Source: Amanita rubescens
Lineage: Eukaryota; Basidiomycota; Agaricomycetes; Agaricales; Amanitaceae
NCBI GenBank assembly: GCA_015039365.1
Contig: WION01000007.1
Location: 1-64,000 of the forward strand
Direction of reading: 5' to 3'
DNA: 64,000 nucleotides
Shown: in pieces, positions 11,600 to 23,220 of the stretch
Position numbering within the stretch: position 1 is the stretch's first letter
Layout of the letters: every line of letters starts with the position of its first letter
Position numbers and translations under genes: made by a program
Notes under the pieces: generated by a model
What the model was told of the DNA's origin: nothing
The model's database searches: none
Seen by the model: the letters and a program-made list of their open reading frames with translations, nothing else

Positions 11600-11690
11600 G
11601 CGCGGCAAGCGACAACAAATATTTGACGTTGTTTTCTCCAAATATGGAAATCGATATCAAACTCAATCAACACGCCGTTTACTCATATAA
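11600..11690 (+). repeat. Upstream block shared, inverted, with 22,770-22,870
   Basis: GGAAATCGATATCAAACTCA and ATCAACACGCCGT recur as the reverse complement near 22,790-22,830, along with the flanking CGGCAAGC and ATATTTG-CGTTGTTTTCTC tracts. The two blocks lie 5' of divergently oriented paralogues 1 and 3 at roughly 400-500 bp from their start codons, so the duplication took gene and upstream region together. Confidence 0.8.
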
Positions 11691-12372
11691 TCTACACTGC
11701 CAGACGGGTATCATCTTGATTTGGAATCGAGTTGATACACCCATTTCTGGAGGAAAATGAGAATAAGATGGAGAAGAAAGACTAAAGTAAACTATACACT
11801 TTTGACCGACCGTGCGAAAGTACGTCTATCTTTTCTTCTTGGTTATCTAGGGCGCTACTTCGGTACCTTCGGTACGCCCTTGATTCCCGTGACGATCATT
11901 TAAAGCTCGTCCGCCTCAAAATACAACGAGAACCAGTACCATCAAAACTATGTCAGCCTCGTGGCTCTGGCGCCAATTCTCCGTCCCAAGTTTTACTAAA
12001 GACCATCATGTAAAAGCGTTTGACATCAGCGCCCAGACCAAATCGGCTTAAGATTCTCATGACGAATTGTTACTCCGCTAGTTTCCGACACACTGCTCTC
12101 AATCCCCTCTTCCCTCCCGCGACACAGTTACATATAAGTCCCAGTCAGACGAAAGCATTCCCCGGTCGAGGAATCGTAACAATCCACGTATGTCATGTTT
12201 CTTCATCAGATTTCGCTTCTAATGGTTCTCCTTTTCAAGCCATCGAGTCATTATCGCTGTCCGTAATCTAATCTCTGCCGGTCCCGATCGTAATAACTCG
12301 ATAGCCTCTCCCTCTCGTAGCCTCCCAACTTCTCCTAGCTCTCTCAACCGTCACATCGACTCTCTCTTGGTC

Positions 12373-13359
12373 ATGACGGGCCCTTACGTTTATGGTGCCC
12401 CTGGCGCGTACCCTCACCCATACCAACAGACTCCCTACACCGCGTATTACAACTCTCCTCACGCCTCTCCTTTCATACCGCCCGCCGAGCTAAGCAACTA
12501 TCCTCCCTCTCCTTATCGCAGCAACTCCCCGCTTCCTACCGTTGACATGGCACCAAACACCGTACAATTTCCAGGCAGCTACGATACAGCAGGATACCCA
12601 ACCCAATATATCCGGCCTCGCGCTCCGTCCTATCATGGCCCCCCTAATCCATACGTAGCGCCAATGGTAGCTCCTCCACCCCAGGCAGCACCGTGGCCAC
12701 GCCCGCACAGGCTTTCCAACCCTTTATACCCCGGCGTCACACCAACCGCCCAATCTTATCCGTCCTCTCCCTGGTCCGCGGTCGGAACACCTCTTCCCCT
12801 CTACACCGACCTCCCTACCTCGTTCGCCATTCATCCCTTCCTCAGCGGCGAAACCCCCAGGCACGACTTCATGTTTAATCTTTCATCCCAATACTACACT
12901 CCTATGCAAGTTATCCACGGACAACATGTCCCACTCGGTAATGACTCTTTACAGCAGCCTGCTACACATCCCCCGGTGTACCGCCTCAGAATTGTATGCG
13001 ATGAGTTACCCGAATGGCCTATTCATTTCGAGTTCAATCCGGACAGTTACCGCGAACAAACGGGGCAGGTGTTACCCTACGCGCCGCCTATCACGTTGGG
13101 GGATGTGCTAGCCCAAATTCACCGAACGTTGCAAGAACGGATTACCCATGGAGATTGGGCGAGACTGGATCATAGGAAGAAGGCTAAAGTCAGCCAGGCG
13201 TTCACCGCTAGGTGTCAAAGTGCACCGACGATGCAAGAGGTTCTGAGGTCTGAAGGTGTAAAGAAGGTGGATTACCTTCATGAAAGGATATGGTTCAAAG
13301 GGCTGCTTAGGACGAGCGACCCGGAGGTGTTGAAGCTCGTGGTATCGCGTCGTCCCTGA
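12373..13359 (+). CDS. DUF6699 domain protein (full-length member)
   Basis: One uninterrupted exon encodes 328 residues from the ATG at 12,373. Residues 1-115 are rich in Pro, Tyr and Ser (PYGAPG-like, HPYQQTPYTAYY) and probably disordered. Residues 200-325 match DUF6699: YRLRIVCDELPEWPI, then PITLGDVLAQIHRTLQE, a basic AY-x-R-like helix (AFTARC), GVKKVDYL and FKGLLRT near the end. DUF6699 proteins are widespread in Agaricomycetes and uncharacterised. A pyrimidine-rich leader and an ACATATAAG box near 12,130 precede it. It differs from the short paralogues by retaining the C-terminal half of the domain and lacking introns. Confidence 0.85.
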   Translation: MTGPYVYGAPGAYPHPYQQTPYTAYYNSPHASPFIPPAELSNYPPSPYRSNSPLPTVDMAPNTVQFPGSYDTAGYPTQYIRPRAPSYHGPPNPYVAPMVAPPPQAAPWPRPHRLSNPLYPGVTPTAQSYPSSPWSAVGTPLPLYTDLPTSFAIHPFLSGETPRHDFMFNLSSQYYTPMQVIHGQHVPLGNDSLQQPATHPPVYRLRIVCDELPEWPIHFEFNPDSYREQTGQVLPYAPPITLGDVLAQIHRTLQERITHGDWARLDHRKKAKVSQAFTARCQSAPTMQEVLRSEGVKKVDYLHERIWFKGLLRTSDPEVLKLVVSRRP

Positions 13360-13472
13360 TTCTAATTTTCTACTTGGTCCGGAACGTGTTGCTTATCTAT
13401 CAACCAGTGCTATTGTACGAATTTAGGACTTTTTCCTCGTGTAGATAACGTGTGCTGTGGCATACCAAGAAT

Positions 13473-13500
13473 AAACTAAATTCAGGACTAAATTTAGTTT
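13473..13500. terminator. Short perfect inverted repeat 3' of the DUF6699 gene
   Basis: AAACTAAATT at 13,473 and AATTTAGTTT ending at 13,500 form a 10-bp perfect stem with an 8-nt loop, about 115 bp after the stop codon. It may influence 3'-end formation; this is inference from position only. Confidence 0.3.
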
Positions 13501-13809
13501 GATCCAACAAAGTTCAAACGTTCCCTACTGGTGCTAGTCGAAAATGCGGTAAACCTTCCATTGCGTTTTACCACCCGCCGATTCTTCTTGCTGTCCCGAG
13601 GTTAAGGCGGCGAATACGTCTCTGACTACTTCCAATGCAGTCATCGCTCCATTAACGTCATACTGCTCACTCGTCATTCGACGCACCACTGTACGGCGGT
13701 CTTGAGGCTCGCGTTCTTATTAATCGCGCCCAGTTATGGAATGGAATTATTAATATTTTCTTCGACTTGTACAATTAGCAGCATAGATATTGAAAATATT
13801 GTGTATGCT

Positions 13810-15475
13810 TTAAAACAACGGAGGGTGATGATTCCATACGAGTATTTCGACAAGTTTATGATCAACTTTTGCACCGTTTGCATCCCAGTCTTGATCACTC
13901 GTGAGCGCTTTGGCGAACAAAGAAGTGAATTCATGTCGTTTGACTTTGGGGAGTCTGTTCACCATGCTTGGGTAACGATTGATACCCACTTGTTCCGCTT
14001 CACTGTCAAATTCGTCTTGATATCGGACGGCTACCACCTTCCGAATGGCCTCTAGCAGTTTCGCAAGTGGCCGGTTCTTGAAGGTCGCGAATTTGTTAGA
14101 AACGCCTGTCACCACTTCCGCAAGCTTCGACTGACCACCTGCAGCCGTCCCACCTTGTAATCTGTACGAGTAGTCAAATATTCGTTGAAGTTCACTTGTA
14201 AGTGTCTGTGAATTCAGAGAATGTGATGAATGTCGAAGAGCCATCCAGTTCAGAACATGATAAAAAGATTCCAAGTTATCTTCGCGGTTATGTGGGGGCT
14301 CATGGTCGTACCCGAACAGCAAACGCGCCGCGGCAAATTGCCATGTACCCTTTTCGAAATCAGCTTTATGTATCAAGGTAACGATGCTTACTCACGGTGC
14401 GTTCTGTTGCATGTACCTCATTCTCGGATTCAGGGTTCATAGTTTTGCACAAGTCCCAATCGATGAGAATGCCGGTCCCATCGCCTAATATGATGAGATT
14501 CCCAACGCTGATATCCCGGTGTAAAATGTTTGCCTCGAAAAATGCATCGTCATGCGCTACATTATTACTTGTCAGATTTTCTCCTGTTTACAAACCACGC
14601 GTTTACCTATTGCTGCGTCGTGAATGGCTTTCACAAGTTCTTTCACGGAGGAAAAGGCAGATAAATCGCGACCGACGTCGTCAAGGGCTAACCGGTAGTG
14701 CCTGAATTTACGGATTTTTGGAAAGTCCTTGCTTGGAAACATTTCGGCCGCTTCATGAGTGATCGTCTTGCGTGTCCTTTCCTTCAGTTGAGCAAGGTTC
14801 CTGACCTTCTTCGCGTGTAATATCGGATAGATTTGGTGCTTGGGCAACTGTCCAGCGATAATGATGGGCCAAGTATCTTTCAGAAATACTATTTTCTCGC
14901 TTTGTTCGCAAAACGCGCGGAAAGTACGCGTAGAACGGCCCATAGGAGACCCCTTCTTCCCAATGATGTAATCATTTTCTCCCAGTTCCAAGAGGAATAA
15001 ATTGCATTTTTCGTCCAACTCTGGTGTTTCTCGGACAGTTTTGGCCTTAACTTGGCCCAACACACGTTCGACTGATGTGTCGTGATCGCGAACAGCGGGA
15101 GTGGCATGACTGTACCTCCAGTAGAATTCGGCGAAAGTCGGTTCTGGAATGAGGATTCTTTGGGTCACGACGGGATCCCACCGTTCGAAAGGGCCATCAT
15201 CTTGAAAATCATCATATTTACATTCATGAAGAATTTCGGCTTTTTCGATAATGTCGGAATTCCTATCCAAGTGAGAGAAAAGACAAGCCGACATCAGGTT
15301 TGGCTTCCCTTTCGTGAAAGTCTGGAGCAGGACGAGTGGCAATTTTATGAAGCTGCAGGTTGCCGTGCTCACAGAAACGGTTAAACGACTCGTTCTGAAC
15401 AAGGAATGATGTGCGCTCTTTGATAGAAGTATTGCCATCAAAAGAGGTAACAACACTTGGGGTTGGATTAGACAT
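13810..15475 (-). CDS. FunK1 fungal-type protein kinase (apparent frameshift)
   Basis: Exons 15,475-14,607, 14,556-14,396 and 14,349-13,810 are joined by introns of 50 and 46 nt that restore frame. Kinase motifs are clear: ILHRDISVGN (catalytic loop), GILIDWDLCK (Mg-binding DWD in place of DFG), then TGTWQFAAARLL and DNLESFYHVLNW, all hallmarks of FunK1. The N-terminal segment has the KPD motif and ECKYDD. Near 15,275 the frame changes between LSFLSLG and DRNSDIIEKAEI with no room for a normal intron, so the gene carries a 1-nt frameshift or an assembly indel. FunK1 kinases expanded in mushrooms; roles are mostly unknown. A partial relative lies at 48,310-48,615. The start codon is 145 bp from the divergent gene at 15,621. 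Confidence 0.85.
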
Positions 15476-15620
15476 CGCGGGTATGGCTTCCGGTGAAGTT
15501 TAAGGTCTTGTTTGGGCGTGTTTAGTATGCGGACAAAATCCCCGCATACCTGAAAGGTGATTTTAGCATTACGCGGCATGGTCCGAGCAGGCGCAGCGAG
15601 CTGTCTTGTCTGCAGGCGGC

Positions 15621-18013
15621 ATGTACTGTGCCGCGTTTGAGTTTGTCATGGGAATTTCCGCCGCACAGCCACGCACACCATACATCGCCTCAACGTCAAC
15701 ACTAATGGCTAATCCGAGAACCGATTGTCCGTGTACTCCGCATGACAAAGGCAAAGGTGATATCTTCGCCACTGTAATTTGCCCAGCTTGTCGTAGCGCC
15801 CGCAAGGTCGTCGTATCATTCATCCGGTTCGGGGTGGAGCGGGACGGTACCAGGATCCTTAAATGCGGGGAGTGCGAGAAGTTTACTTTTTTCTACGACG
15901 TGGATTCAATCTGCAAGAATTGCAAATGGCTGGTCCCAGACATCAATGACCAGCTGTTGGAACGATTCACCAGGAACAGGTGGCCCGTTTAAGCGTTCAG
16001 AGGACGAGTGTGTAGGTTGTGGCCATGCTTCTGCAGCTCACCCCGTGTCCTTTGGATTCGGATGCCCCCGGTGTGGTACAACATGCACAATTTCCCAGGA
16101 AGCCGTGAGCACCAACTCAGGCGCAGTCGCTTTGTGCTCGAACTCGCTTTGTCATTTCCCTATTAAGATTCCGGCAACTATCTGGTGTCAGCACTGTCGA
16201 CGTAACCTTCGTCACACGAAAATCGCGACGCTTATCCTTGAAGCAAACAGAGAGAAGCCGAGGGAAGAGCAGAGCAGCGGCGTTCATTCGGTGATACGAG
16301 CGCTTACCAGGAAAATATGGCGACGACTTCACCAATTCTTACACAAGTCTAAGCAAGAGACGACTATGGGTCAATCCACAACTCCACTCCCAGCCACCTC
16401 CCTACACCCTCCGGAAAGGCACGTGGAGACGAATGCGGGTCAATCCATAACCGCATCCAGAGCCCGAGACCCTGAGGACGTAGAAGGCTCTGCATTCCAA
16501 TCCCTCGTCCAACGTAGCATCACTGCCTGGGATTCGCTCCATCATGTCGATGTAGAGGACGCCACTATCGATCTGCATGCACGCCTTTTGAGGAGCAGCA
16601 GCTCCCTGGAGAGCGTTATGTCAGGCACCCCCGTTTCTTTCTGGTTTTTTCAGCGCAGAGAGTCATTCATGAACCAGCCAGTGCTCATGAAATGGGATCC
16701 TCATCGCTTAGATGAATATGTTCTTATCCCGGTTGCCGAGGGATTTGTCAACAAACGGGATTGTATCTTCGTCAGTCATTATTGGCGTGCTCCACATCAC
16801 CCCGACCCCGAAGCAGCCGATCTGTCCCTACTCCAGCCAAGACCTCGATACCCTGGAATGGTCTTACATATGGGTAGACTGGACATGTATGCCCCAAGTC
16901 CCGCGAAGTGGAGTGCAGCAGACATTCTTCCAAAAAGGTCTCGCACGCATTCCCATGCTTCTACGGGACTGTGAATTTATGTGGAGATTTCCTACTTACG
17001 AACCTCGCGCCTGGATTCTATACGAGGTCGCGGCATGGGCCCTCGACCACAGGAGTTTCTTCTGGAGCCACGATAATAGACCATTCATTCACCACCTGCA
17101 CGAGATGTTTACAAGTGGGGTGAGGCCTGTGTTTGACAAGTATGGATACAAATGCACAAACGAAAGCGACCTCGAGCTTGTGACCGGGTGGTTGGAAATC
17201 CATGTCCTTCTTTGCAAAATCTTTAAAGATGACGTCCATTCGAGGCGAGAGATACTTGATCAAATCAATAAACCGAATGTGGGGAAGTGTACGTATTGGT
17301 CAGAACGGGGATTGAAATTCACCGTGGACAAGGTCGAGGGCAATATATCGTATCTGGATTGTATTGCCAGGTTCACGCCCCTCGTCCGCCGCACTGATCC
17401 GTGGTATGAAATTACGGTCGTTGGCGGGTCGGAATCCCGTCTGGCTGTCAATCCTCAGGAGTTTTCACGACAACACCATGGACGCTTTTTGGCTGTACCG
17501 ACCCAAACCAATGTCTCTTCAACTCCAGCCCTCCACGGCGCTTACAGCATCGATCTCAACGGTGCTGATTTTCGAGTGGTGCAGACCATAGCAGAATTCG
17601 TAGGGGCATTCGCCAGTTGGGATCGGGTTGCGCTGCTCTTACGCACTGAAAAGTACAAGACCGACATTCATGACAACATGATGCGACAAATCGAGTCCAA
17701 ATCTGCACCCTCATCGCTGGAGCAAGCATTTCAACATGCTTGCTTCACCTGTGCTGGCTGCTTTCGGGGATTCCCCAGTTCTGAATTGAATAGTAGGGCT
17801 TCAAACTTGTGTACTTCCACCCACGCCGTTGCAGGGACATGGGGATTCACCAGGTTCAGCGGTGAGAATGGGGCCTGCGTACAGTGTGGAAACCTAGAAA
17901 GCTTTCTGATATTAGAGGTCAAGCAGAGCTATCTGGATGCTGTTCGCCGATGCTGGAGGCACCGTGCGAAGCATTGGTGGGTCAGGAGGGAGTGGCGGGT
18001 CAGCAATATGTGA
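15621..18013 (+). pseudogene. Zinc-ribbon / HPDP-motif protein with two frame changes
   Basis: Three plus frames read as one long protein. The N-terminal part (15,621 or 15,705 to about 15,965) has CPAC, CGEC and CKNC pairs. The second frame (to about 16,836) has CVGCGH, CPRCG and CQHC pairs, so the N-terminus holds several zinc ribbons. It then has CIFVSHYW followed by HHPDPEA. The third frame carries WSYIWVDWTCMPQVPRS, RAWILYEVAAWAL and a C-terminal region with further CxxC pairs (CTCAGC-like CFTCAGC, CVQCG), to the stop at 18,013. SHxW/HPDP/WxDW-CxPQ motifs occur in an uncharacterised family seen in fungi and algae. Neither frame change sits on a usable intron, so this is a recent pseudogene or carries sequencing indels. 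Confidence 0.6.
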
Positions 18014-18680
18014 CCGTTGCTCTGAAGGTATAGATGAGAATGGCGAGACCTATCTCGTCAGCAGCAGCCGGTTAGAATGTAAGGCGCTGCGCAGACTCGC
18101 TGCTTAGCGACGGAGGAGGAAAATCTCCTGAAGAACTTATCATGCTGTCCTACAACGCGGTTCAATCCCCGATTTTTCTGAATAGGTTTCTTTTCTCAAA
18201 GATCTTTTTTTTAAAATTGGCTTATCCTCTTTGAAACAGTATCAAGGACTCGAATCAACCCAAGGTAGACTCTGGTTCTGCGACTATTTTGGCACTGGAG
18301 ATTGCGGATGACTTTTTGTTCGAGGTTTGATTCTTGATTATGCCCTTGGTTCTTGTATTGAGCATCACTTGTATTTATCGATTATTAAGGTAATATGGGA
18401 TGTGGCCTAATTGTATTCGTACTGGCAGTGTCCGTGACGAGTATCATACTAGCTGGCCTATAACCTCCAGCTCATTTCACCACCCACTCCTCAACGAGAA
18501 CTGCTATCCGACAAAGATGGCAATACCTCGACCACGTGAAACAATCAGTGCTCCACTTGTTTGTGCAAGCAAAGATTAAGAGGTTGACCGATCGTGTGGT
18601 TGACAGTGAAACCCATATATGAAACCTATCCGCACACGTTAGCCCCTCTTCCCTATAACCCACATCCACGCACATTTACC
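18014..18680. other. Intergenic region
   Basis: There is no supportable gene here. The last 100 bp hold CCATATATGAAAC near 18,613, a possible TATA element about 65 bp upstream of the ATG at 18,681. Confidence 0.4.
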
Positions 18681-19081
18681 ATGTTCGCCACTACTTCCTT
18701 CATTAATGTTGGCGCTGGTCATCAATCCAAAACCACTTCATCCGACTTGAACATTGATACCGCCGACGTGATTGCTGGTCTTTTCCTGAGGTCCGCGCTC
18801 ATCCTTCCGCATTCAAGGACGGTTGGCTTGCCGCTGCGGCGTCTTAAAAAAGCAGAAAAGGTAAATCACCATGAAAATAATTCCCTGCTTCCTAATGCTG
18901 GCATGGAGTATATGCAGAGGCTTTTACTTTCCTCGTCGCGGTTCGGGAGGCGGACGAGAAGGTGCGCCAGGAGTTGAAAATGTCGAAGGCTGATTTCTGT
19001 CCTCCCGAGCAGTTTGACGCGATTTCTTCAGTATATCGGCTTATCCAAACGTTTGATCAGGGGATGACCCGTTTCCCTTAG
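18681..19081 (+). CDS. Small hypothetical protein, two exons
   Basis: Exon 1 18,681-18,860 (60 codons) ends at AAAAG/GTAAAT; exon 2 18,920-19,081 begins after a CAGAG acceptor and ends with TAG. The 113-residue product has a hydrophobic centre (TADVIAGLFLRSALIL) and a helical, acidic C-terminal half (FLVAVREADEKVRQEL, FCPPEQFDAISSVYRLI). I do not recognise a family. The exon-2 acceptor choice matters: the CAG two bases earlier gives a different, short frame. Confidence 0.45.
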
Positions 19082-19379
19082 CGACTTGACAATCCTATGC
19101 GGTGAAATGTCCTCGGAGTTGAGCTGCTTTGGCGGAGGGTGTTGGTTTGGTCCGTCAGGGACGCAGTTATCGAGTGTGTCGCCTGAAAAGGAATCGGTGC
19201 TGGGATGGATGAGGTGGTGGTGAAGCAGAAGGTGGGGGTGTATACCGGCGGAGAGAAGGGCGAACATGTCGAGATGGATTTGGGTTATTTCTTCTTCTGA
19301 GCCTGAGGAAGGCGGGGAGGGTAAGCGGAGGAGTTCTTTTCCTTTTCCGTCGAGAGGGACGCCGTAACTGGATTACAGG

Positions 19380-19864
19380 GAGGAAGGGGCCGTAGAGTTG
19401 ATGTATTGTGAGGTAGCGCATATCGTACACTCTCCTTCTGGCTGCAATCCGGATTTGTTGTTGAGAGTGTTTAGTGTCAGCTCGAATTCCCATTCGGGAT
19501 CGTCGGTGTAGGAAGGAGGATTCGAGGATTGCGTTTGCTTTCTTTCTCGATTCCTCCTGGGACGACGATGAATCGATGGGTTGAACGTGCGCAAACGATC
19601 CAGGATACATGATGGTCCGACCCAAGCGGACGTGGAAGACATTTATTCCAAGAAACGCAGTCCCCGTGACTCTTTCAGAGTGAACGCGGAGGTTGTGCGC
19701 CTTGCAATGTGGAGGACGATGACGAGTGGATAGGCTAGACGCAGTGTGTCGGATAAGAGGGAAACCAACGGGGGAGTACATGACCTGAGTTTTCGGTCGT
19801 TACTGTCAATTCTCGGGGTGAAATTGTCCTGAAGAGCCTTTTGGCATGCATTCCAGTCATACAA
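19380..19864 (-). pseudogene. Hypothetical minus-strand gene, probably broken
   Basis: A minus frame begins at the ATG at 19,864 (MYDWNACQKALQDNF). Downstream frames contain GINVFHVRLGRTIMYPGSFA and KKANAILESS, and a different frame continues with NPPSYTDDPEWEFELTL and CTICATSQYINS to a stop near 19,373. The two later blocks read as one protein interrupted by a small deletion near 19,525. Family unknown. Its start is about 25 bp from the divergent start at 19,890. Confidence 0.35.
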
Positions 19865-19889
19865 TCCCTATGGCAAGCGCGCGCCAGAG

Positions 19890-20310
19890 ATGCGATTAAT
19901 CTTTTGTAGAATCAAGCCATGTTCGGACTTTCTCCCGGGTCTTTTCTGCCTTCATTGCACGTGCTTGACGCTGGCCCTTCCTCGCATAAGTGCTGCTCGT
20001 TTCGCCACCACTGTTTCCGACCCCTGCACTAAGCGTATGCCAAATTGTTCGCCCTTTTGTTTTGCGTTATCTACGTGAGTCAGTGACAGTCCAGATTGAA
20101 CGAATGGCCACAGCTTACAGGTTTTATTCTGAGTCCTCCTACGCGACATGGGAATTGGCGAAGAGCGGTTTTGTAGAATGTTCTCACGACCCCGGTCCTT
20201 GCTCTATTCGCTCTCGTACCACACTTACTCTGCTTGACAAAACGCACCCTCCGTTCCTGTTTTTTGGTGGCAGTACGTGTCTGTTAAGTACGAACGTCCT
20301 GTCCGTGTAG
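19890..20310 (+). CDS. Cys-rich hypothetical protein, two exons
   Basis: Exon 1 19,890-20,074 and exon 2 20,121-20,310 join across a 46-nt intron (GTGAGT donor, CTTACAG acceptor) in a consistent phase, giving 124 residues with about twelve Cys. The N-terminus is hydrophobic (FLPGLFCLHCTCLTLALP) and could be a signal segment. An alternative donor (GTACGT near 20,275) followed by TAG at 20,310 would join this in frame to the F-box gene at 20,320, so it could be that gene's 5' part. Confidence 0.35.
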
Positions 20311-20319
20311 ATCTATACA

Positions 20320-21484
20320 ATGAAGTCTACAGACACTGCATTCGGAGTCATCGGTAAGCCATCACTCACATTCTATCAAGTTGCCCCATCGAGACCCTCA
20401 TCAGATCCAGTGATGGCTACAGATCTAAGAGATATAGGCGTAGGCTTTACCAACGACTCATCCCAAGAAGAGATATCCAACCGAGAGGTGCTCATCGCTG
20501 AGGAACGAGATCCAGAGCTCAAAAAGGATATCGCAACATGCGAAACAGCTCTCGCGGAGCTCCCCGAAGATTTGTTGCGAATCATCTTCGATCTCATGTG
20601 CCAGATACCGGTGGACCCTTTTTTCGAAATTACATTCGATCAATATCCTGCCTTGACCTTGTCATGTGTGTGCTCTGCATGGCGGCAGACCATATTGAAC
20701 ATGCCTCATATCTGGGCCCAGTTTCCATTGCGAATAACGCTTCGTACCGGACGCGGCAAGCAATTCCCTACCAATGTTCACTACAGGAGTTATCGCAAAC
20801 TTCGCTTATCCCTCCTTTGGCTTACCCGCGGTGGCTCCCTTCCTAGGAAAGAACTATCAATCTATAACTGCGATCGCTGTCGCTCTGACGTTGTGAAGCA
20901 CCTAGTTGCACCTTTCACATTTCTGACACTACGCCTGCGGCCTTGCGCATGGATTCGATGAAATGCATACCCTCAGAGAAATTCCACCCAAGCACATGTT
21001 ATGCTTGCAAGTACTCCACATCGGTTGTTATGGCAGTAGCAAGGAACTCCGTCCGAAAACCATCCCTGCAAAAACTTTACGTCTCCCACCCCGACTTCCG
21101 TGCCTCGTAAATCTCACTCTCTGCGACTGCTTTGCAGAGCATCTCGAGAAGCTGATTACGGCGGTACCTTGGCATAACTTGAAGGAACTCTTCCTTCAAT
21201 TCGATATACCGTCTACGACGTGTCTTAATGTAATCTTACGCCAAGGGATGTCCCTTGTCAGTTGTGCTCTAAAGCCTACCTCCGATGCCACGTTTTCCAG
21301 CCTACCTGATACCGAACCCTCCATTGTCCTGCCACTTATGGACATTTTAGCATTGCATTGTAGCAGCGACGCAGACGTTGCGACATTCGAGCGTTTAGTG
21401 TTGACTCCGCCTGGGTCTACTCGGCATATCGAGACGTATGCTCGCTATGATGATGATGCCTATCGGCCACCGTTCGTCGCCTGA
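20320..21484 (+). CDS. F-box protein with leucine-rich C-terminus (possible frameshift)
   Basis: The ATG at 20,320 opens a 213-codon frame. Residues about 80-130 form a fungal F-box: LPEDLLRIIFDLMCQIP, then LSCVCSAWRQTILNMPHIW. The frame stops at 20,961; the adjacent frame continues from about 20,935 to 21,484 with leucine-rich repeats (VLHIGC, LPCLVNLTLCDC, LKELFLQFDIPS). The overlap without an intron suggests a +1 frameshift near 20,940. F-box proteins link substrates to SCF ubiquitin ligases through Skp1; in mushrooms this family is very large and mostly uncharacterised. Confidence 0.75.
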
Positions 21485-21629
21485 GGTGCTGTTGCACGTG
21501 GTGACCCCTAATTGTGCTCAGGTTCCGAAGATAGTGTCGATCAACAGAAACGCGCTCAGTAGATCAGATCGCGGGGAAAGGTTGCTATCCTTCCAAACGT
21601 GTTAAACCAAGCTTGTATGAATGGCAAAC

Positions 21630-22390
21630 TGACACCAGGGTTCTCTGCAGGAGGAGGACCTCTGAAAACCAATACGATCGCTTAAATTAGATAGCTACTA
21701 AGGATTGACGAATTAGCATATGTACGGCTGCGATGAATAATCGCTCACGATATATGCGCTGATATGAGTGACGTCCTCTTTGGGATTGACAAGACTATTG
21801 CCCGAGCTATTATCAACCCCGATCGACGTGCCGGGCTTATCTATCCAGTGGGATAATTTAACAACCTCCAAGTAGGTTAATTAATGACGGCAGCCCAAGC
21901 TGTACACGAAACCCACCTCGACATTATGTCTCTGCAATCCCTACTAAGAGTCTACATGTAATACCGTCACATCATCGCAAATAACCTTGAACCGCATTAA
22001 AATTCGAAATTAATAAGGACGCTGACCAACAGCAAGCGATAAACATACACGTTGTAAATGGCTCCCACTTTTCTCTCCTTATACTTGTAAAATACACCGT
22101 CTTGAATACAAGTTATTCAAATACCGAGCTATTTTCTTCGAAACGAAATCTTATCTTCGGACCCTTTTATGAGTCCAAAAACTAATGTCGATATTACCTT
22201 GCAACTGTCCAATCTAAACCAACGTCACAACTTGCATATATAATCAAGGAAACAAGACACGCTCACCTGTCCATTCACGTAGGGATCGCCATTAAGCCAC
22301 CACTCCGGCTGAGGTCGAATAACCTCTCCAAGCGCCTCGGGTCTCGCGTCACAGAATGGATCTAAACACTGAACTTGAGATTTTCTCTTG
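21630..22390 (-). pseudogene. Minus-strand exon-like fragments, family not recognised
   Basis: The reverse strand near 22,380-22,267 is open and protein-like (CLDPFCDARPEALGEV, then EWWLNGDPYVNGQ) and ends at a GTGAGC donor. Near 21,854-21,748 another open block (HWIDKPGTSIGVDNSSGN, then EDVTHISAYI) also ends at GTGAGC, and near 21,665-21,610 follows GPPPAENPGVSLPFIQAW after a TTTTCAG acceptor. These look like exons of one gene, but about 400 bp of AT-rich sequence between the first two is not accounted for. No start or stop can be assigned. Confidence 0.35.
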
Positions 22391-22769
22391 ATTTGTGACG
22401 AAGACGAGGAATGTGTCCCAGCATGTTACGCCAAGGATCGTGAATCCCAGAATGACTGGCCATTTTTTCTGATGGATCATCTAAGTTATGAGCACGCGGA
22501 GGATTCTGTGATTATGTTCCCACGGCGAGGCGATATGACCATTTTGTCTTCATCGTCAAAGGGAACAGTGGGAAGCACAAGGCCGTGGAAGACCCGTCGT
22601 AACTCGGCAGCGCCCAAAAACTAAACTTGAAAGGTTTCACTTTTTTTGGTTCATTTTATGGTCTAGGCTCAATGACACTGTAGTGTAACTAAAGAACTTA
22701 TAAAGAGCGAGCGAAAGGAGCGAAGGAGAGGGAAGCAGCCATGATGACGTGGCGATAGACGAAAAGGGG

Positions 22770-22870
22770 AAAGCGGTTTCAAATGAGTAGACGGCGTGTT
22801 GATTGAGTTTGATATCGATTTCCATATTGAGAGAAAACAACGCCAAATATTTAGTGTTGCTTGCCGTGCT
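22770..22870 (-). repeat. Upstream block shared, inverted, with 11,600-11,690
   Basis: This is the partner of the block upstream of paralogue 1. On the reverse strand it reads GGAAATCGATATCAAACTCA followed by ATCAACACGCCGT. It lies about 350-450 bp 5' of paralogue 3. Confidence 0.8.
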
Positions 22871-23220
22871 TAAGAATAAGAACGGTCAGGCAGTCCATTC
22901 CTTTTCCCACCTTCTGAAGCCCAGCCGAGACTATCCCCCGTCCTCTCCTCATCCAAATCATCTTGGGAATCGATTTATGTGCGACACGGATTTCATCATG
23001 GGATTAGGCACGTTATGCACTCAAGTTCTTCAAGACGCCTCTGGAATTGCTAACGCGAACTGTCCTCACCGCGAACCTCCACCAACATGATCACGGACAT
23101 CTTCAGCGTGCTGTTACCACTCGCTCATTGCAGACAGGAAGTTCCCACACCTACCATTTTTAAATCGTGCGCTGAGCATTTCTGCTCTTATTCCAATACC
23201 ACCACCATCGTATCGTCACT

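Noticed and set aside
11850..11880. AGGGCG...CGCCCT imperfect hairpin with doubled TTCGGTAC
   Set aside because: Stem interrupted and no gene end nearby; no role can be supported.
18150..18180. GCGGTTCAATCCCCG, like a tRNA B box
   Set aside because: No A box at the right distance and no foldable cloverleaf.
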